Position numbers and translations under genes: made by a program. DNA of 64,000 bases from Lumbricus rubellus (taxonomy: Eukaryota > Annelida > Clitellata > Crassiclitellata > Lumbricidae), in the NCBI GenBank assembly GCA_945859605.1, contig OX243825.1:28462412-28526411 (forward strand), in the 5' to 3' direction. Shown here one piece after another: positions 49,860 to 61,801 of the stretch (within the stretch, counting starts at the first letter, position 1; each line of letters starts with the position of its first letter). The notes under the pieces were generated by a model that did not search any database, was not told the origin of the DNA, and saw only the letters and a list, made by a program, of their open reading frames with translations.

Positions 49860-52760
49860 CGATTGCAAAGCCAATGCATCTCCCAAGACCTGATAATCCA
49901 TCCTTGCGAAAAGGCGAAGCAGAGGCCAATACGGAACCTCTGCACACAGGCGCATGAAAAGCGAGCTACGCCACTGATTTGACGACCTATACCGTAATTT
50001 TGTGTGGTTCTGCATCAATATCGCTGGTGGCATCTTCTCTCCAAAAAAGAGTTCCTATCTGGTAAAATTATCCACCCAAAATCATTATTATTTCGGGGCA
50101 AATTCCCATTCAGTGAAAATTTGAAATGATTGTAGTCTCGGCGTGGACACCTAATTTACTAAAAGCTCCGAGATTCATAATGCAAGCGTGATTTAAGCTT
50201 ACGGTAGGCCTACCAATATTTTGCCTCGATACAAAGTCTAGGCTACACAAAGCAGTTGGGGCATAGGCGCAACCACGTCCAAAAAGCGAGAGCGAAACGC
50301 GCGAAGCCCCGATTACCGAAGGTAAAAGGCCCCTAACGATTAGGGCGTATGGGGGGAGCGCCGTAGGCTCCTTCATCGGGGTCTGGGGGGCGGAGCTCCA
50401 GAAACCGACGCAATTTTGAGCATTTGATGCCAAATCGAGTGTATTTTGGGCTCTATTTTACGTGAAATTGTGCAACGATTATATCTGAACAAAAGTAGGC
50501 TACCTAAACCACCTCGATCTGTGAAAGTCTAAATCTAGCCTAAATCTAAATCATTAAATTTTATGATAAATGAGCCAAAGAGAATTGACATTGCTTAAAA
50601 ATAAAAAAAATAGTAGGCTACAGCTTCTGTGGATGCAAAGCTTACACTAAAGGGACAGAAGCCATGCAACAAACATTCATTGAATTTAATATACACAAAA
50701 AGTAAGACACATTGGAACCAAAGAATTTAGAGTTTTAGACCATAGCTTTTGCGGGGGCGGACGACGAACGAAGGGCCCAAAATACAGCACAGCCGAGTCG
50801 CACCAAACACCGTGCGTGTACGCCGCTGCTAGCCAGCCGATGTTTACACCTCGTCGGAGGACGGCTCACGCGGGTCGGTGCATGGACTGAACTCGACTGC
50901 ATCTGTCAACGGCGGCGCTTCCAACTACTGACCGACAAGCGACGAATGCCTTCTCGTACACGCATCCTTGCTGGAGCATCAACGATTAACCGGACGGGAG
51001 TCGTCTACCACCTACCAGAGACTCTGATCAACCGCGCCATCTACCAGCTCTACGGGAAACCGATGGTCAACTCTACGTGTTTGCGAGGGCTTGCCACTGG
51101 TGACTCTTTCAGCTAACTGTGTTTTGTTTTGCAACTTGTTGTTATTTTTTGCTCGCTATGACTGTTAACTTAACATCATTTCGTCTAGTTAGTGCAGAGA
51201 GCGCCTCTGAGTAGATATCTTGAAGAGGCGCTATATAAATTCTCAGAATGAATGATTGAATGAATGAATGGATCGACGAGGCGCGAAGCAATGGTAGCAT
51301 TTTAAGGCTGTCGTTTTACGAAATTGCTCGTCATTTCAGTGCTGATAGTCGTGATCTAAGACTTCAAAAAGCTTCTTCTATGAAGTGTAATTTGAAGGAA
51401 ATTGCGCAATCTTTTCAGTGTTGATACATGTAGTTGTGAATTAGGGCTAAGACTTCATAAGCGTCTCCACCCATTGTTAAAAAAAATCAGATTTCTTAAG
51501 CCGTCATCTGAAAATAATTTCTCATAATTTTATTGCGCAAATACGTGGTTTAAGATTTCAATAAATGTCTCCTCCTATTGTCTCATTCTTAAAATTTTCA
51601 TGCCATTAGGGCTTAGGCTATAGTAGGCTTAGCATTTTAAGCTGTCATCCTGACAAAATTGCTCATATTGGATAAACAGTGGATAAAACTGCATAAATTT
51701 ATGATGATATTTATTAAATATTTCTGATATATTGGGGAGGGATATAAGCATCTCCGTCCCCCACCACCCACTTTGGATGGGACCGACTCCGCTGCCTCAA
51801 CCTTATTTGTTTTTTATGTAACGCTATTTATTTCTTTTCTGTCTTTTATTATATTCCTTATCATTATTTTTTTATTCTGATCATTTTTATACTGATATTC
51901 CTCACGTTTTCAGCCCAATCTCAAGGTTTCAGATAGCCTAATTGATGTCATTATTTAATAATTGTTTAACGTCATCATTTAAAAGATACATGCAGTAAGT
52001 AAACAAGAGTTTTAAGTTTAAAATGCAGTTTAAGATGTAAGCCTAAAACGTCTAATTATTTTCCATTTCCGTTTTTTGCCGTTTTTCCGTTTTTTTTATT
52101 TTTCAAATAAAAAGACTTTTTCGGTTTTTTAAAATTCCGTTTCCATCGTTTTTTACACCTATGTCTGATGGAAATGAGTAATTAAGTGTTTTGACAAAAA
52201 AATACGTGCCTAGCCTACAGTAGAACTGGTATTTGAAAACAAACTCTCAGTGGCCATTATTCCCCTACAACGAACCGAACAACAAGATTCATTATGAGAG
52301 TTTAATGTCAATAATAATAGTGCAGCATCTCAAGCCGATCTCAACCAGTAAATTAATGAGAAACCACCGACTGGCTGTAGAATTTCTAATGCGTCGAATT
52401 ATAAGGCAATTACTCTGTGATTTAAATGCAAGGTTCAGTTAGTGTACGAAAACATCTGAAAATGCTGCAAATTTTAACCTTATTTTCATTGAGTTAATAT
52501 GCGTGTCTTTGTGAGCTATTGCTTTGTGACATACGAAGGACAAAAGAATTCAAGAGATTCTGAAAGTGTATTTCGCTCCAATATAGTCTAACCCTTTAAT
52601 GCCGGAGAGTATAGGATTGAGAGAAAAGACTAACGTGTGTTCAGTTCCTATAGAGTTTAAGAATTGCTAAAGACGTAAGTATCAGTTCTCCATTTCTGTC
52701 ATAACCTATCGCAATATTACGAGCCTGCAGCTGTGACTATGATACAATTTGATAAATGAT
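49860..52760. other. duplicated upstream module, gene 5 copy, candidate 5' donor
   Basis: It aligns with 35900-43040 minus that copy's insertions. GTAAGTATCAG at 52675 is the candidate donor of a non-coding exon. One retroposon insertion lies inside (50777-51269). No host gene is seen. Confidence 0.6.
50777..51269 (+). mobile_element. LINE- or SINE-type insertion with CR1/L2-like 3' end
   Basis: Absent from the aligned gene 4 module (about 37143). The 3' end is GAGCGCCTCTGAGTAG...GAAGAGGCGCTATATAAATT plus (GAATG)n. The GC-rich 5' part has an open frame of about 56 codons (50946-51116) that I do not recognise. It could be a 5'-truncated LINE or a SINE using a LINE tail. Confidence 0.65.
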
Positions 52761-52794
52761 ATATAGAACAGAAGAAGTGGAAGCAGAGTAGGAG

Positions 52795-52960
52795 GAAAAA
52801 GAAGAAGATGATGAATAAGATGAAGAAAAAGAAAGAAAAGAAGAAGAAGAAGAAGAAGAAGAAAAAGAAGAAGAAAAAGAAGAAGAAGAAGAAGAAGATG
52901 AAGAAGAAGAAGAAGAAGAAGAGGAGGAGAAAGAAGAGGAAGAAGAAGAGGATGAGGTCA
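52795..52960. repeat. GAA microsatellite upstream of gene 5
   Basis: GAAGAAGAA with AAA and GAT interruptions, about 225 bp before the gene 5 start codon. Confidence 0.92.
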
Positions 52961-53183
52961 GATAGAAGAAAAATGAGGATGACAGAAAGAATGAATGAGA
53001 GCAAGAAGAAATGGAGTTAAATACCGTTAACCCTGTGCATTTTTACCCCGGATGTTACTAGAGCACCGGGTCTTTTGGTTGTCAGTCGGACACTTTAACG
53101 ACTCTCGCTCATCTCGTTATAATCAACTTAATAATAATTAATTAACTTTTCTATTTCAAAGACGGTCAACAGCGAAGAACACG

Positions 53184-56100
53184 ATGATGATGATGCGCTT
53201 ATTGACTTGTCTCATCGTCCATCAATGTCTGCTGCAGCTGTGGCTCGGTGCAGAATCGGCCGCCATCGCTTCCTCGAAACACGTCACCGTCAGACCCAAA
53301 GTAACCCGAGCCACCGTCAGACTCAAAGCAGTCATCGGCAGCATCGGCGGTCGAGGCGCTCTAAGCGAAGTGAAGCTGATGTACATGTATAATCGTGAGT
53401 AAGCTTACCGTATTATCATCATGCAGCAAAATTTTTATTGGTCAGTCTAATCTACAGCAGGGCTGAGCAGGCTAAGTTGTTTATAAGAATTCATGGGCAC
53501 CCGCATATGGGAGCACATCGCACTCGACAATTATAGACACCTATTTTTGGGACCTACCATTTTGGGCTTTTTAGCATTTTTGTTACTTCCGAAGAACTAA
53601 TGAAACTAATGATGTAAGCTTACAAAGTGAAACGTATTAATTTATATTCAGAAACCAGCTTTTTTAACTTCCTACCTTGCATTTTCCAGGCTCTTGGAAG
53701 AAATTGTGTAGGCTAATTCTGACTAATGTTCCCCCCTTGCAAAATTACATGTGCTCGATCATAAAAATTCTGATGAAGTAGCCTATTTGAAGTAATGTAA
53801 AATATACGTTACAGAAAGTTAGACCCGAGACCTCTAAGATTGATTAATGGGAAATCCATAGAAATAATATAGATTAAGTTTTAGCTTATCCGGTTTGTTT
53901 TCGATAGGGCCTGTGAGTTTATTCCCTAACGCCTGTCCAGTCTCATCAAATGTTCAGCTTAGCCCATCCATAATTAACCCTCGGGCTACCAAGCTTTTTT
54001 TGTAACACTGACTACCAAGGGGGGGGGGGGTGGTTTTGGGTTCGGTTTGAGATATCATAACTTGTAATACACCAATGGATTCAGCATTCATTTTTGCACA
54101 AAATGGTATATTTAGGTTTAAAATATATGAAAGCACCCCGAAGTTATGAATTTTTTACCGTAGGCACCCGTCGATTCCACAAAATGTATACTTTCGCATA
54201 AGCAAAATATTAGATTCTGTGTTTTTAACATAATTTATTTATTTAAAAATAGTTTACACATAATAAAGTCCAATATCCAACTATAAAAACTAGTAATGAG
54301 ATAGTTTTAATTACAATAAAAAGAAAAAAACATGTATTAGCTGCTGAAAAACGTTTACGCAAACTTATCGGTTTGCGTTGTAAAAAAACCCAACATTTTC
54401 ACACATTTAAATTTATTTTGAGCACTTCCGGTCATCAAATATCAAATTAATTAGTATAAAAAATAGCCCTAAATGCCCTCTATAGAATGGCATAATTTAT
54501 TTCTCTTGAAAAATTAATTATGAATAATTTTTAATAGGAAAAACATGAAAATTTTATGAAAATAAAACACCTTTTTATATATTTTAATTTATTTTGAGCA
54601 CTTCCGGTTGTCAAAAGACAACTCCGTGACCATCAAATTGTAGCCCCACATTCCCTCTACAGAATGGTGTAATTTGTGTCTTTTCATGTCAAAGGATTGA
54701 TAAGATATAACCGATAATCTAAGAAGGGGTGGTATCCACCCCTCTGGTGCCTCGGGTATATCGGGTATAACTTTTGAATGGTATGGTATATCTCCACACA
54801 TTTTAGCTCAAAATGTGCGCATATGAATCCTCTACAGCTGCCTAAAACGTCAAAATTTTATTCCAAACGCAAAAAGTTTTATTTGGGAAAAACCTAGGGG
54901 GGGGGGTGGTTACAACCCCCCCTGGTAGCCCGAGGGTTAACTTTACTTTCGTAGCTAATGGATAGGTAAAAGTATCTACAGTTCTTTAACGTCGTTACCG
55001 AAAACATAAGTTCCTCGATAAGTTCCTCGTATTTTGTTCTTCAAAATCCTGCAGTATCAAACAAACATAATACAGCGTTAGCGACAAAATTTCATGAGTA
55101 TCAAACAACTCAACGTTAAGCAGGGCCGGTGTAAAGGTTTCAAATTACCCCCTACTAAACATTACCCCTCTGAAAACTAAAATACGGTACTAAATCGCCG
55201 CTGAAGTTACACGGAGAAGTGGCGTCGAGGCTATTATTTTTTTCCCGATTAAAATATTGCTAACAGACCACGAAGTGGGATGACGGATGAAAATCTTCAG
55301 ACCAAAACAAGAAGCGGGATGATTTTTCTGATGTGTTTGGTGCAATAAATGCGATGATAGATGCAAATCTAGTTTCCGGGGGTAACCTGAAACCGGTTTC
55401 AAGTTACCGGGGGGGGGGTAATGTTTAGGAGGGGGTAATTTGAAACCTTTACACCGGCCTTAGTAGGCAGTTGCCTATAGGGCAGCGTTTCCCAAACTTT
55501 TTGGTCCATGGAACCCTTCGCGTCCTAATAGTTAGAATGTGAAGGATCATTGGAATTCTGCTTCATTCGGGTTATGCTTATAAAATTATGGCATTAAGAA
55601 GTTTGTAGTCTACATGTTCCCTCCACTTCTCCGCTGCACGGAGAAGTGGAGGGAACAAGGAGCAGAGGACGACCAAAGAAGAAATGGATAGACAACGTAC
55701 TGGAGGACATAGAAGACAGAGGAATGGAGCTGGAAAAGGCAATAGAACTCGCAAGAGAACGGCCGAAATGGAGAAGTTTTGTTAGAGCCTCATCGTCGGC
55801 GAATACTTGACGGAGGAGAAAGAAAGAAAGAAGAAGTCTAGGCCTACATGTACGTTAGAAGAGCTGGTTGCTTTTCACCATCATTTAGTGGTTTCTTATC
55901 CTTTTATGAAAAGGAAGCATTTAACCAAGTTGGCTTTCAGGTCGTGAATAGGCTAATAGGCTATAATTATGATATGCAATTTTTGAACCATGGTTTTCAT
56001 CAAGAAAATCGTCCGTTAAAGAATCGTGTGAGCTTGGAAAGCGACCCGTCTTTCTTAATTAAATAAAAGAGATTTAGAACCCTATAATTATTAGTTATAG

Positions 56101-59100
56101 CCTATACGTAGAAGTTACTCAATTTTGGCAAATTTTTACACGAACAAATTAAAATCATTATTTGATAGGCCTACTGCAGCTGCAAGATCTGACTTGGCGA
56201 TACTTTTAAAACTTGCGTTTAACGGTGCTCTGACTAGTTTCGTCGAGATAAGTCATTACGATAACATAGATGACTCATGACCAGGGCTTAAAGTGTGCCA
56301 GGACGGTCATGGACGGCGTCCAGGCACTTATTTTCGAGGCTGGACGCCGTCCTGCCACTTATTTGGCCAGCACTGCCTGGACGGTCGTCCATGACTGCAT
56401 GGACGGCGTCCATGCAGTTACGGACGACCGGCCATGACTGCCTAAAAATGGCTCCATTTGAGGTCGACACAGCCAAAAATGCGCTCCCGCTGCGGGAGCT
56501 TACGGTCAAGACAAAAACCTTTGTCTTTTACAATAACATTTTGATTTTTATTGTTATCCTGGTAGCTTGCGACACTGAAAAAACACTTATTTTTGAAGTT
56601 TTCGCGACTTTATCGTTCACAAATAGCTGGCAAAAGAGCCTATAGATATAAAAACAGACCCCGCTGCGGGAACTTACGGTCAAAACAAAACCATTCTCTT
56701 TTACAATAAAATTTTTATTGTTGACAGCCAACTTTTTAACACCGGTTCGACGATTAACTCTTACAGTGCTAGAAAAGCCTCCAACTAGGCTATAGACCGA
56801 CAATTGCTCACACCAACACTCGCAAGTTCTAAATTAAGAAAACTGGCCCAGCTGTTTGGAAGAATCTTCCTATGAATATCCATGGTGCGCCTAATCTCCT
56901 CTTTAAAAAACTGTTGCGTGCTCACCTATTCGCTTTAAATATATAACTATTGAATAGCCTATGTTCTGTTTTTGTTTATCTAAAACAGCGTTTCCAGAAG
57001 TGGGTTCCTTTGGCTGTCATGGAACGTACATGTACCAATTCTGTTGTCTTTGGTACATCCAGATCTGTCTGGGTTCCTGCCCCTTTTGGAGTCCCTCAGG
57101 GTTCTGTTTTGGGACCATTGCTGTATATTATTTATACGTCTGGCATAGGATCACTGCTTACATCTTGTGGTCTTTTTCACCAGCTTTTTTGCTGATGATG
57201 TTCAAGCGTACACCCACTGCCACCCTGACAATATTCTGGAGGTAGTTCAGCATATGTGTCATGCTATGGATAAGCTGGCTAGCTGGTTAGCCTCTAACCG
57301 CCTCCTACTTAATGCTTCCAAAACTCAATTCATCTGGTTGGGTGGACGTAGACGACTGGCAAATGTTGATCGTTGTGCCGTCGCTAAAGCATTTCCCCAT
57401 GCTACCTTTTTTGATTCTGTCCGGGACGCATATAGGCATTCCGTACCCGATTTCGTAGCATTGCAAGCCATACCGCTTTTTCATTGGCCGGTTCCAGAGT
57501 ATGAATATTCATAACAAATGACGTGTTTAGTGCCTGTTCAAAGTGTTCATGTCAATCTCGGTTCTAGTGAAAATCATCCTAAATTTAAACCTATGTGTAG
57601 TCTATGCGCAATTGCCTAAATACGTTTTATTAAGATGTGTGACAGTTATCTTCATTCAAATTGTTCGAATTTGATTATTTTGAATCACGAATCAGAACCC
57701 TTTGCATCCACGTTCAAAGACCTTCTAATTCCACGTTCTGACTTCCTGACAGGAATAGATTTGTAGAAACACTTCTGTACAGTTAAAAACTAGCAAAAAG
57801 GTCATTGTCTTCCGATTGGAAGTAATTTACCATGGAGGATGGGAAAGGAAAGAAGGAGATGTGGCGTTATGCAGTTCTCAAAATTCCTTAAAACAGCCAT
57901 GTAAGATTGAACGTTAGCCTACTGCTGAATTATGAATAGCGTAAGCAGGCCTACCAATAAAAGCATTAATATGAATGCCAGTAGCCTTATGGCTTTACAT
58001 AATAGAAAGGCATTCGCTAAAAACATCAGCGTTACTCTGCTATGATTGCTTAGGCGTAAAAAAATTGTTGTGTTTCCGGTAACGCGACCGACCCATTTTT
58101 ACGGCCGCGACCCAAATATTTTTGTAAAAAATTTTTATTAAAAAAAAAATTTTCAAATTTTTTTTTTTTTTTAAATTTAATTTTTTTTCAAATTTTTAAA
58201 AAAACATTTGTATTGACATAACATAAGAGACGTCAACAAAATGAAATTAATAGGACTGTTTCTAGAGCAGTTTCAGGTGCAGACAGTCGGGAAATAGGCA
58301 GTTTATACTTGCTTAGAACACGTACTTTGTTTCAGCGTGCAAAAAAGACTAGTGGGGTATACTTTTTCGGATAGTCACTGCATAAAAATATTTTACAAAA
58401 TAAAAATATTTTCCGACCTACCTACCCAATTTTTTTTAGCTCTGTTACCGGAAACACAACATTTTTTTAGGCCTTATCGATAAATAATATTATCTTTATT
58501 CAACAATATGGTTGACAGGCCGCAACGTATAGTCTAATGACAGCTTGTCACGATTCAGACATAGCGAAGTCCTAACATTTACAGCTTGACCTACCTGCCA
58601 ATTGCTTACTTTTTAAATACAATTATTAAACTAAAATCTGGTGTTTAAATTTTTGCGTGCTCAGTATACTAATAATTGTCGTCTATTCAACAATCCGGTT
58701 GAAAAACCGCAATCGGTTACATTGTACAATTATGCAGTTGAAACAGTTTGCAGGAACTCAGATTACAGAAATAACAGAATACATAAATCTTAACTATACT
58801 GGTTGAACAGACAGCCTGCAAAGGCTACATGGAGCTAAAAACAGTTTAATTACAAAGCATATCCGCCCAATAATAAATGACGCAACGCAGCTTTATCCCA
58901 TTATATGAAAAACTGTTTGGTGTAGGCTATCTATTTATTAAAGCACTTTATAAATCTTAGCAGGTAATTGCCATATAGCCTACTAGGCATCATGGACGCA
59001 AAGGCTGCGAGTTATTAAACATATATAATAGCCTAAGATTAATGATATTGCCAACGCAAGCCGCAGTCTGTAAACAAAACGTGCTTAATGATGTCACTGG

Positions 59101-61612
59101 TTATGAATATTCATAATATGGGATCGGCCAATGAAAAGGCGCCCAAGGCTGACAATGCTACGAAATCGGGTACGGAATGCCTATATGCGTCCGGGACTTG
59201 GGTGTTATGCTTGATGAAGAACTTAGTTTCTCAAAACATGTCAACCAGCTGACTCGTGGCTGTTACTACCAAATTCGTCAGCTACGGGTCATCTCTCGCT
59301 CCTTATCAGAGAACTCTGCTGCTACCCTTGTTCATGCTTTTGTTACCAGCCGCTTGGACTACTGTTGCTCTATTCTGGTTGGTTTGCCTCTATTATTGAT
59401 ATCCCGACTTGACCCTGTTCTTCGGTCTGCAGCCCGGCTAATTGGTCGAATCCCCAAATATGCATCCGTTTCATCTTACATTCGTGATACTCTACACTGG
59501 CTCCCTATCTCACAGCGCATCGAATACAGAATTGCTTCACTGGTTTGGCGTTGCCTCCATGGCTGTGCCCCGACTTATCTGTGTGAACTCTGCTGTCCAT
59601 TATCTGTTGTCCTTTCTCGCAGAGCCCTTCGCTCTGCCTCTAGCGGTAAGCTTTTGGTCCCGCGTGTTGAAACATCAACCTGTCAGCGTCGTGCTTTCTC
59701 AGTTGTAGGTCCTTCTGTCTGGAATAGTCTCCCGTTGCAGATGCGCTTGCTGCCTAGGGTCGACTCGTCAGTGTTCTACAAGCTCCTTAAAACTTTTTTG
59801 TTCACCGTGGTTGGACTGGGAGCGCTTCTGAGTGGATTTCTTGAAGAGGCGCTATATAAGTTCTTGAAATGAATGAATGAATGAATGTTATCCTTGTAGC
59901 TTGCGACACTAAAAAAACCACTTATTTTTGAAGTTTTCGCTCACAAATAGCTGGCAAAAAGAGCCAAAAAATGGCTCCATTTGAGGTCGACACAGCCAAA
60001 AATACGCTGGTCGCTGGGGGAGCTTACGACGCTCTCCCAGACCCCCTAGTCGGGACGGGCTTCGTGCCTTCGGCACTCGCAACTTCGCGCCATCGGCGCC
60101 GCCACTGACGACCAATTACAATACAGCGTCCAGGCACTTCTTTTTTTACACTTTAAGCACTGCTCATGACTGCGTCTCTGTTCAGACTTAGGGGCCTAAA
60201 CCTCTGACCTACGTTACGTTCAGCAGTGATGTCTAAGTTTATATAATTATACGTAGCCTAGTAATTAGATTGCCAATAATCACTGAAAGGTCGTGTGAGG
60301 ACAAAACACAAAAGCGACTGACGTTAGACCATGTTTCAAACTTTCAGTGCATTTTCAAAAGCTGCTGTATTGCAGTAAAATTTCTCAAAGAAAGTTTTCC
60401 CCTCAACTTCTCTGCTAAGGTTCTTCAGCCGCTTTAGCTTGCTAAAGTAAAACGGGGAGGAGACCTGACCGACGCATCTTTTGATCGTAGACTCGGAACC
60501 GACCTGGGCTGTTGAACCAAAGTCCTCCGTGCCCACCTTCAAGTGGTGCAGACCGTTAGTAACTTTCCTGTAATGGGAAAGTGAACGAACGGGCACGGCA
60601 GGCAAAAACCAGGAGAAGGCAATGGCAAACCACCCCTGTCAATATGCCAAGAAAATCGTTATGAAGTCTCGCGAAACCTTTGTGCTCGCCCAGCGGAACC
60701 CTTGGGTTCCGCGTAACCCACTTTGGGAAACGCTGGCCTAGAGCGCCGCGGTCCTTGGGGGCGCCGCGGCACCGATGTAAAGGTTTCAAATTACCCCTCC
60801 TAAACATTACCCCTCATGAAAACTGTAAATTGCATCAATCATCGCATTTATTGCACAAAAATATCAGAAAAATCATCCCGATTCTTGTTTTGGTCTGAAG
60901 ATTTTCATCCGTCATCCCACTTCGTGGTTGGTTTTCAATATTTTCATTTGTAGCCTAACTAAGATGCTAATCGCCTCTGAAGTTTCAATAGAGAAATGAC
61001 TTCGAGGCTATTATTTTTTTCCGATTAAAAAATTGATATTATACCACGAAGCGGGATGATTTTTCTGATTTTTAGTGCAATAAATGCGGTGATTGATGGA
61101 AATCTAGTGTCCGGGGGGGGGGGGTAACCTGAAACCGGTTTCAAGTTACCGGGGGTAATGTTTAGGAGGGGTAAAGAAATAGAATTTCTTCGACCAACTG
61201 CAAACTGAATGCTGGCTTAACAGTTTAGAAAAACAATAGATTTAGGGCAATTATAGTAATTGATGGATCTTCATCGATCTACCTAAAAATAACACCTGCT
61301 TATTTATCGACCACAATAATTCGTTGTTCTTTGCAACTCGTTCTAGCTTTCGCTGCCATATGCGAAGACTGCACCTGTGCCTCGAAGAACCTGTGTTGCT
61401 TTGACACGAGTCCAACTGCACCTTGTCCACACACCGTGTTCAAGATCGAAAAAGACTACTCCTCTTTGAAGTGCAGCTGCAACCTGGCCACGTGCTTCCA
61501 AGAAGGCGGCCGCGGGGCAACCTGTTGCAAAGATATCATTGATTACTGCGCTCCAAGATTCTACTCGCAAATGCAGTCTCTGAATAACGGACAAACCTTT
61601 CCACCGTATTAG
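53184..61612 (+). CDS. secreted cysteine-rich protein, array gene 5
   Basis: Exon 1 53184-53394 (donor C|GTGAGT) joins exon 2 61347-61612 (acceptor TCGTTCTAG) in phase 1, giving about 158 residues. The signal peptide equals that of gene 4; the variable tail is the shortest of the family (VIGSIGGRGALSEVK, ending MYMYN). Exon 2 carries 12 cysteines and NGQTFPPY but has lost the Asn of the glycosylation sequon (Y-S-S). The 7.95-kb intron is mostly transposons: a piggyBac-like MITE, a GGCCGGTGTAAAGG element, a LINE piece and the whole 3.88-kb hAT copy B. Such a loaded intron may hamper expression. A polyadenylation signal AATAAA is at 61728. Function is unknown. Confidence 0.7.
53978..54936. mobile_element. 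piggyBac-like MITE flanked by TTAA
   Basis: TTAA (53974-53977) is followed by CCCTCGGGCTACCA; the right end TGGTAGCCCGAGGG is followed by TTAA (54937-54940). A TTAA target and a CCC start are piggyBac hallmarks. Two internal segments with CACTTCCGGT and CCCTCTA(T/C)AGAATGG are repeats of each other. There is no transposase. Confidence 0.8.
55123..55460. mobile_element. TIR element GGCCGGTGTAAAGGTTTC, copy 1
   Basis: Long inverted ends of about 45 bp contain AAAGGTTTCAAATTACCCCC and AAACATTACCCC. A second, right-truncated copy is at about 60767-61176. No target duplication could be fixed. Confidence 0.65.
55640..55811 (+). mobile_element. LINE ORF2 C-terminal fragment
   Basis: The frame reads RGRPKKKWIDNVLEDI, then RERPKWRSFVRASSS and a stop, the basic end of an RTE/Jockey-like ORF2. 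It is the plus-strand relative of 28010-28235. Confidence 0.7.
56950..57427 (+). pseudogene. CR1/L2-like LINE reverse transcriptase, palm motifs (copy B)
   Basis: GVPQGSVLGPLLY (motif B) and FADDVQAY (motif C) are in different frames because of the six-T run at about 57186-57191. A fused fragment of another LINE end precedes it (about 56790-56946, TGPAVWKNLP). The peptides are identical to those of copy A. Confidence 0.88.
59198..59886 (+). pseudogene. CR1/L2-like LINE reverse transcriptase C-terminus and 3' end (copy B)
   Basis: About 225 codons to the stop at 59870-59872, with the GPSVWNSLPLQMR signature. The 3' hairpin GGGAGCGCTTCTGAG...GAGGCGCTATATAAG and four ATGA-type tail units follow; copy A has one more unit. 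Removing the nested element and one GTCCGGGAC joins it in frame to the upstream part. Confidence 0.9.
60171..60766. other. remnant of the split hAT-like element and an unnamed repeat
   Basis: No host gene. It contains GGCAATGGCAAACCACCCCTG followed by GCCAAGAAAA, a word I associate with dispersed retroelements in animal genomes but cannot name with certainty. Confidence 0.4.
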
Positions 61613-61801
61613 TTGCATGTGGAGAGAATCCGGTTCTGAAGTTCCGTATAATTATTATTAAGCACTGATTGGATTTCATTTTGACTTTGTTTTATGCAAA
61701 CTTAGACCTTCTACTTGACCTGATTATAATAAATGTAAAAGTCTGCAACAAAATGGATTTTAAATTCCACTGAGATATCACTGAATTATAACAATTTAAT
61801 T

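Larger units (their letters stand above)
56282..60162. mobile_element. hAT-like element, 3.88 kb, copy B (inverted relative to copy A)
   Basis: The ends CAGGGCTTAAAGTGT and ACACTTTAAGCACTG are flanked by a perfect duplication CTCATGAC (56274-56281 and 60163-60170), different from that of copy A, so it is an independent insertion. Inside on the plus strand lie the LINE palm region 56950-57427, the nested long-TIR element 57428-59188 with GTCCGGGAC duplicated (57419-57427 and 59189-59197), the LINE C-terminus 59198-59872 and its tail to 59886. A block with ATGGCTCCATTTGAGGTCGA occurs near both ends (56448 and 59974). It lies in the intron of gene 5. Confidence 0.92.
55483..60739. mobile_element. 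hAT-like element (CAGCGTTTCCCAAAC ends) split by hAT copy B
   Basis: The left end CAGCGTTTCCCAAACTTTTT at 55483 and right end ACTTTGGGAAACGCTG at 60739 are inverted; the interior without 56282-60162 is about 1.4 kb. The flanks GCCTATAG and GCCTAGAG are similar but not identical, so the target duplication is uncertain. It is related to 34529-35262. Confidence 0.55.

Noticed and set aside
56295..56645. 116-codon frame at the end of the hAT copies (also 41419-41769)
   Set aside because: It spans TIR and subterminal palindromes and shows no transposase similarity, so it is probably non-coding.
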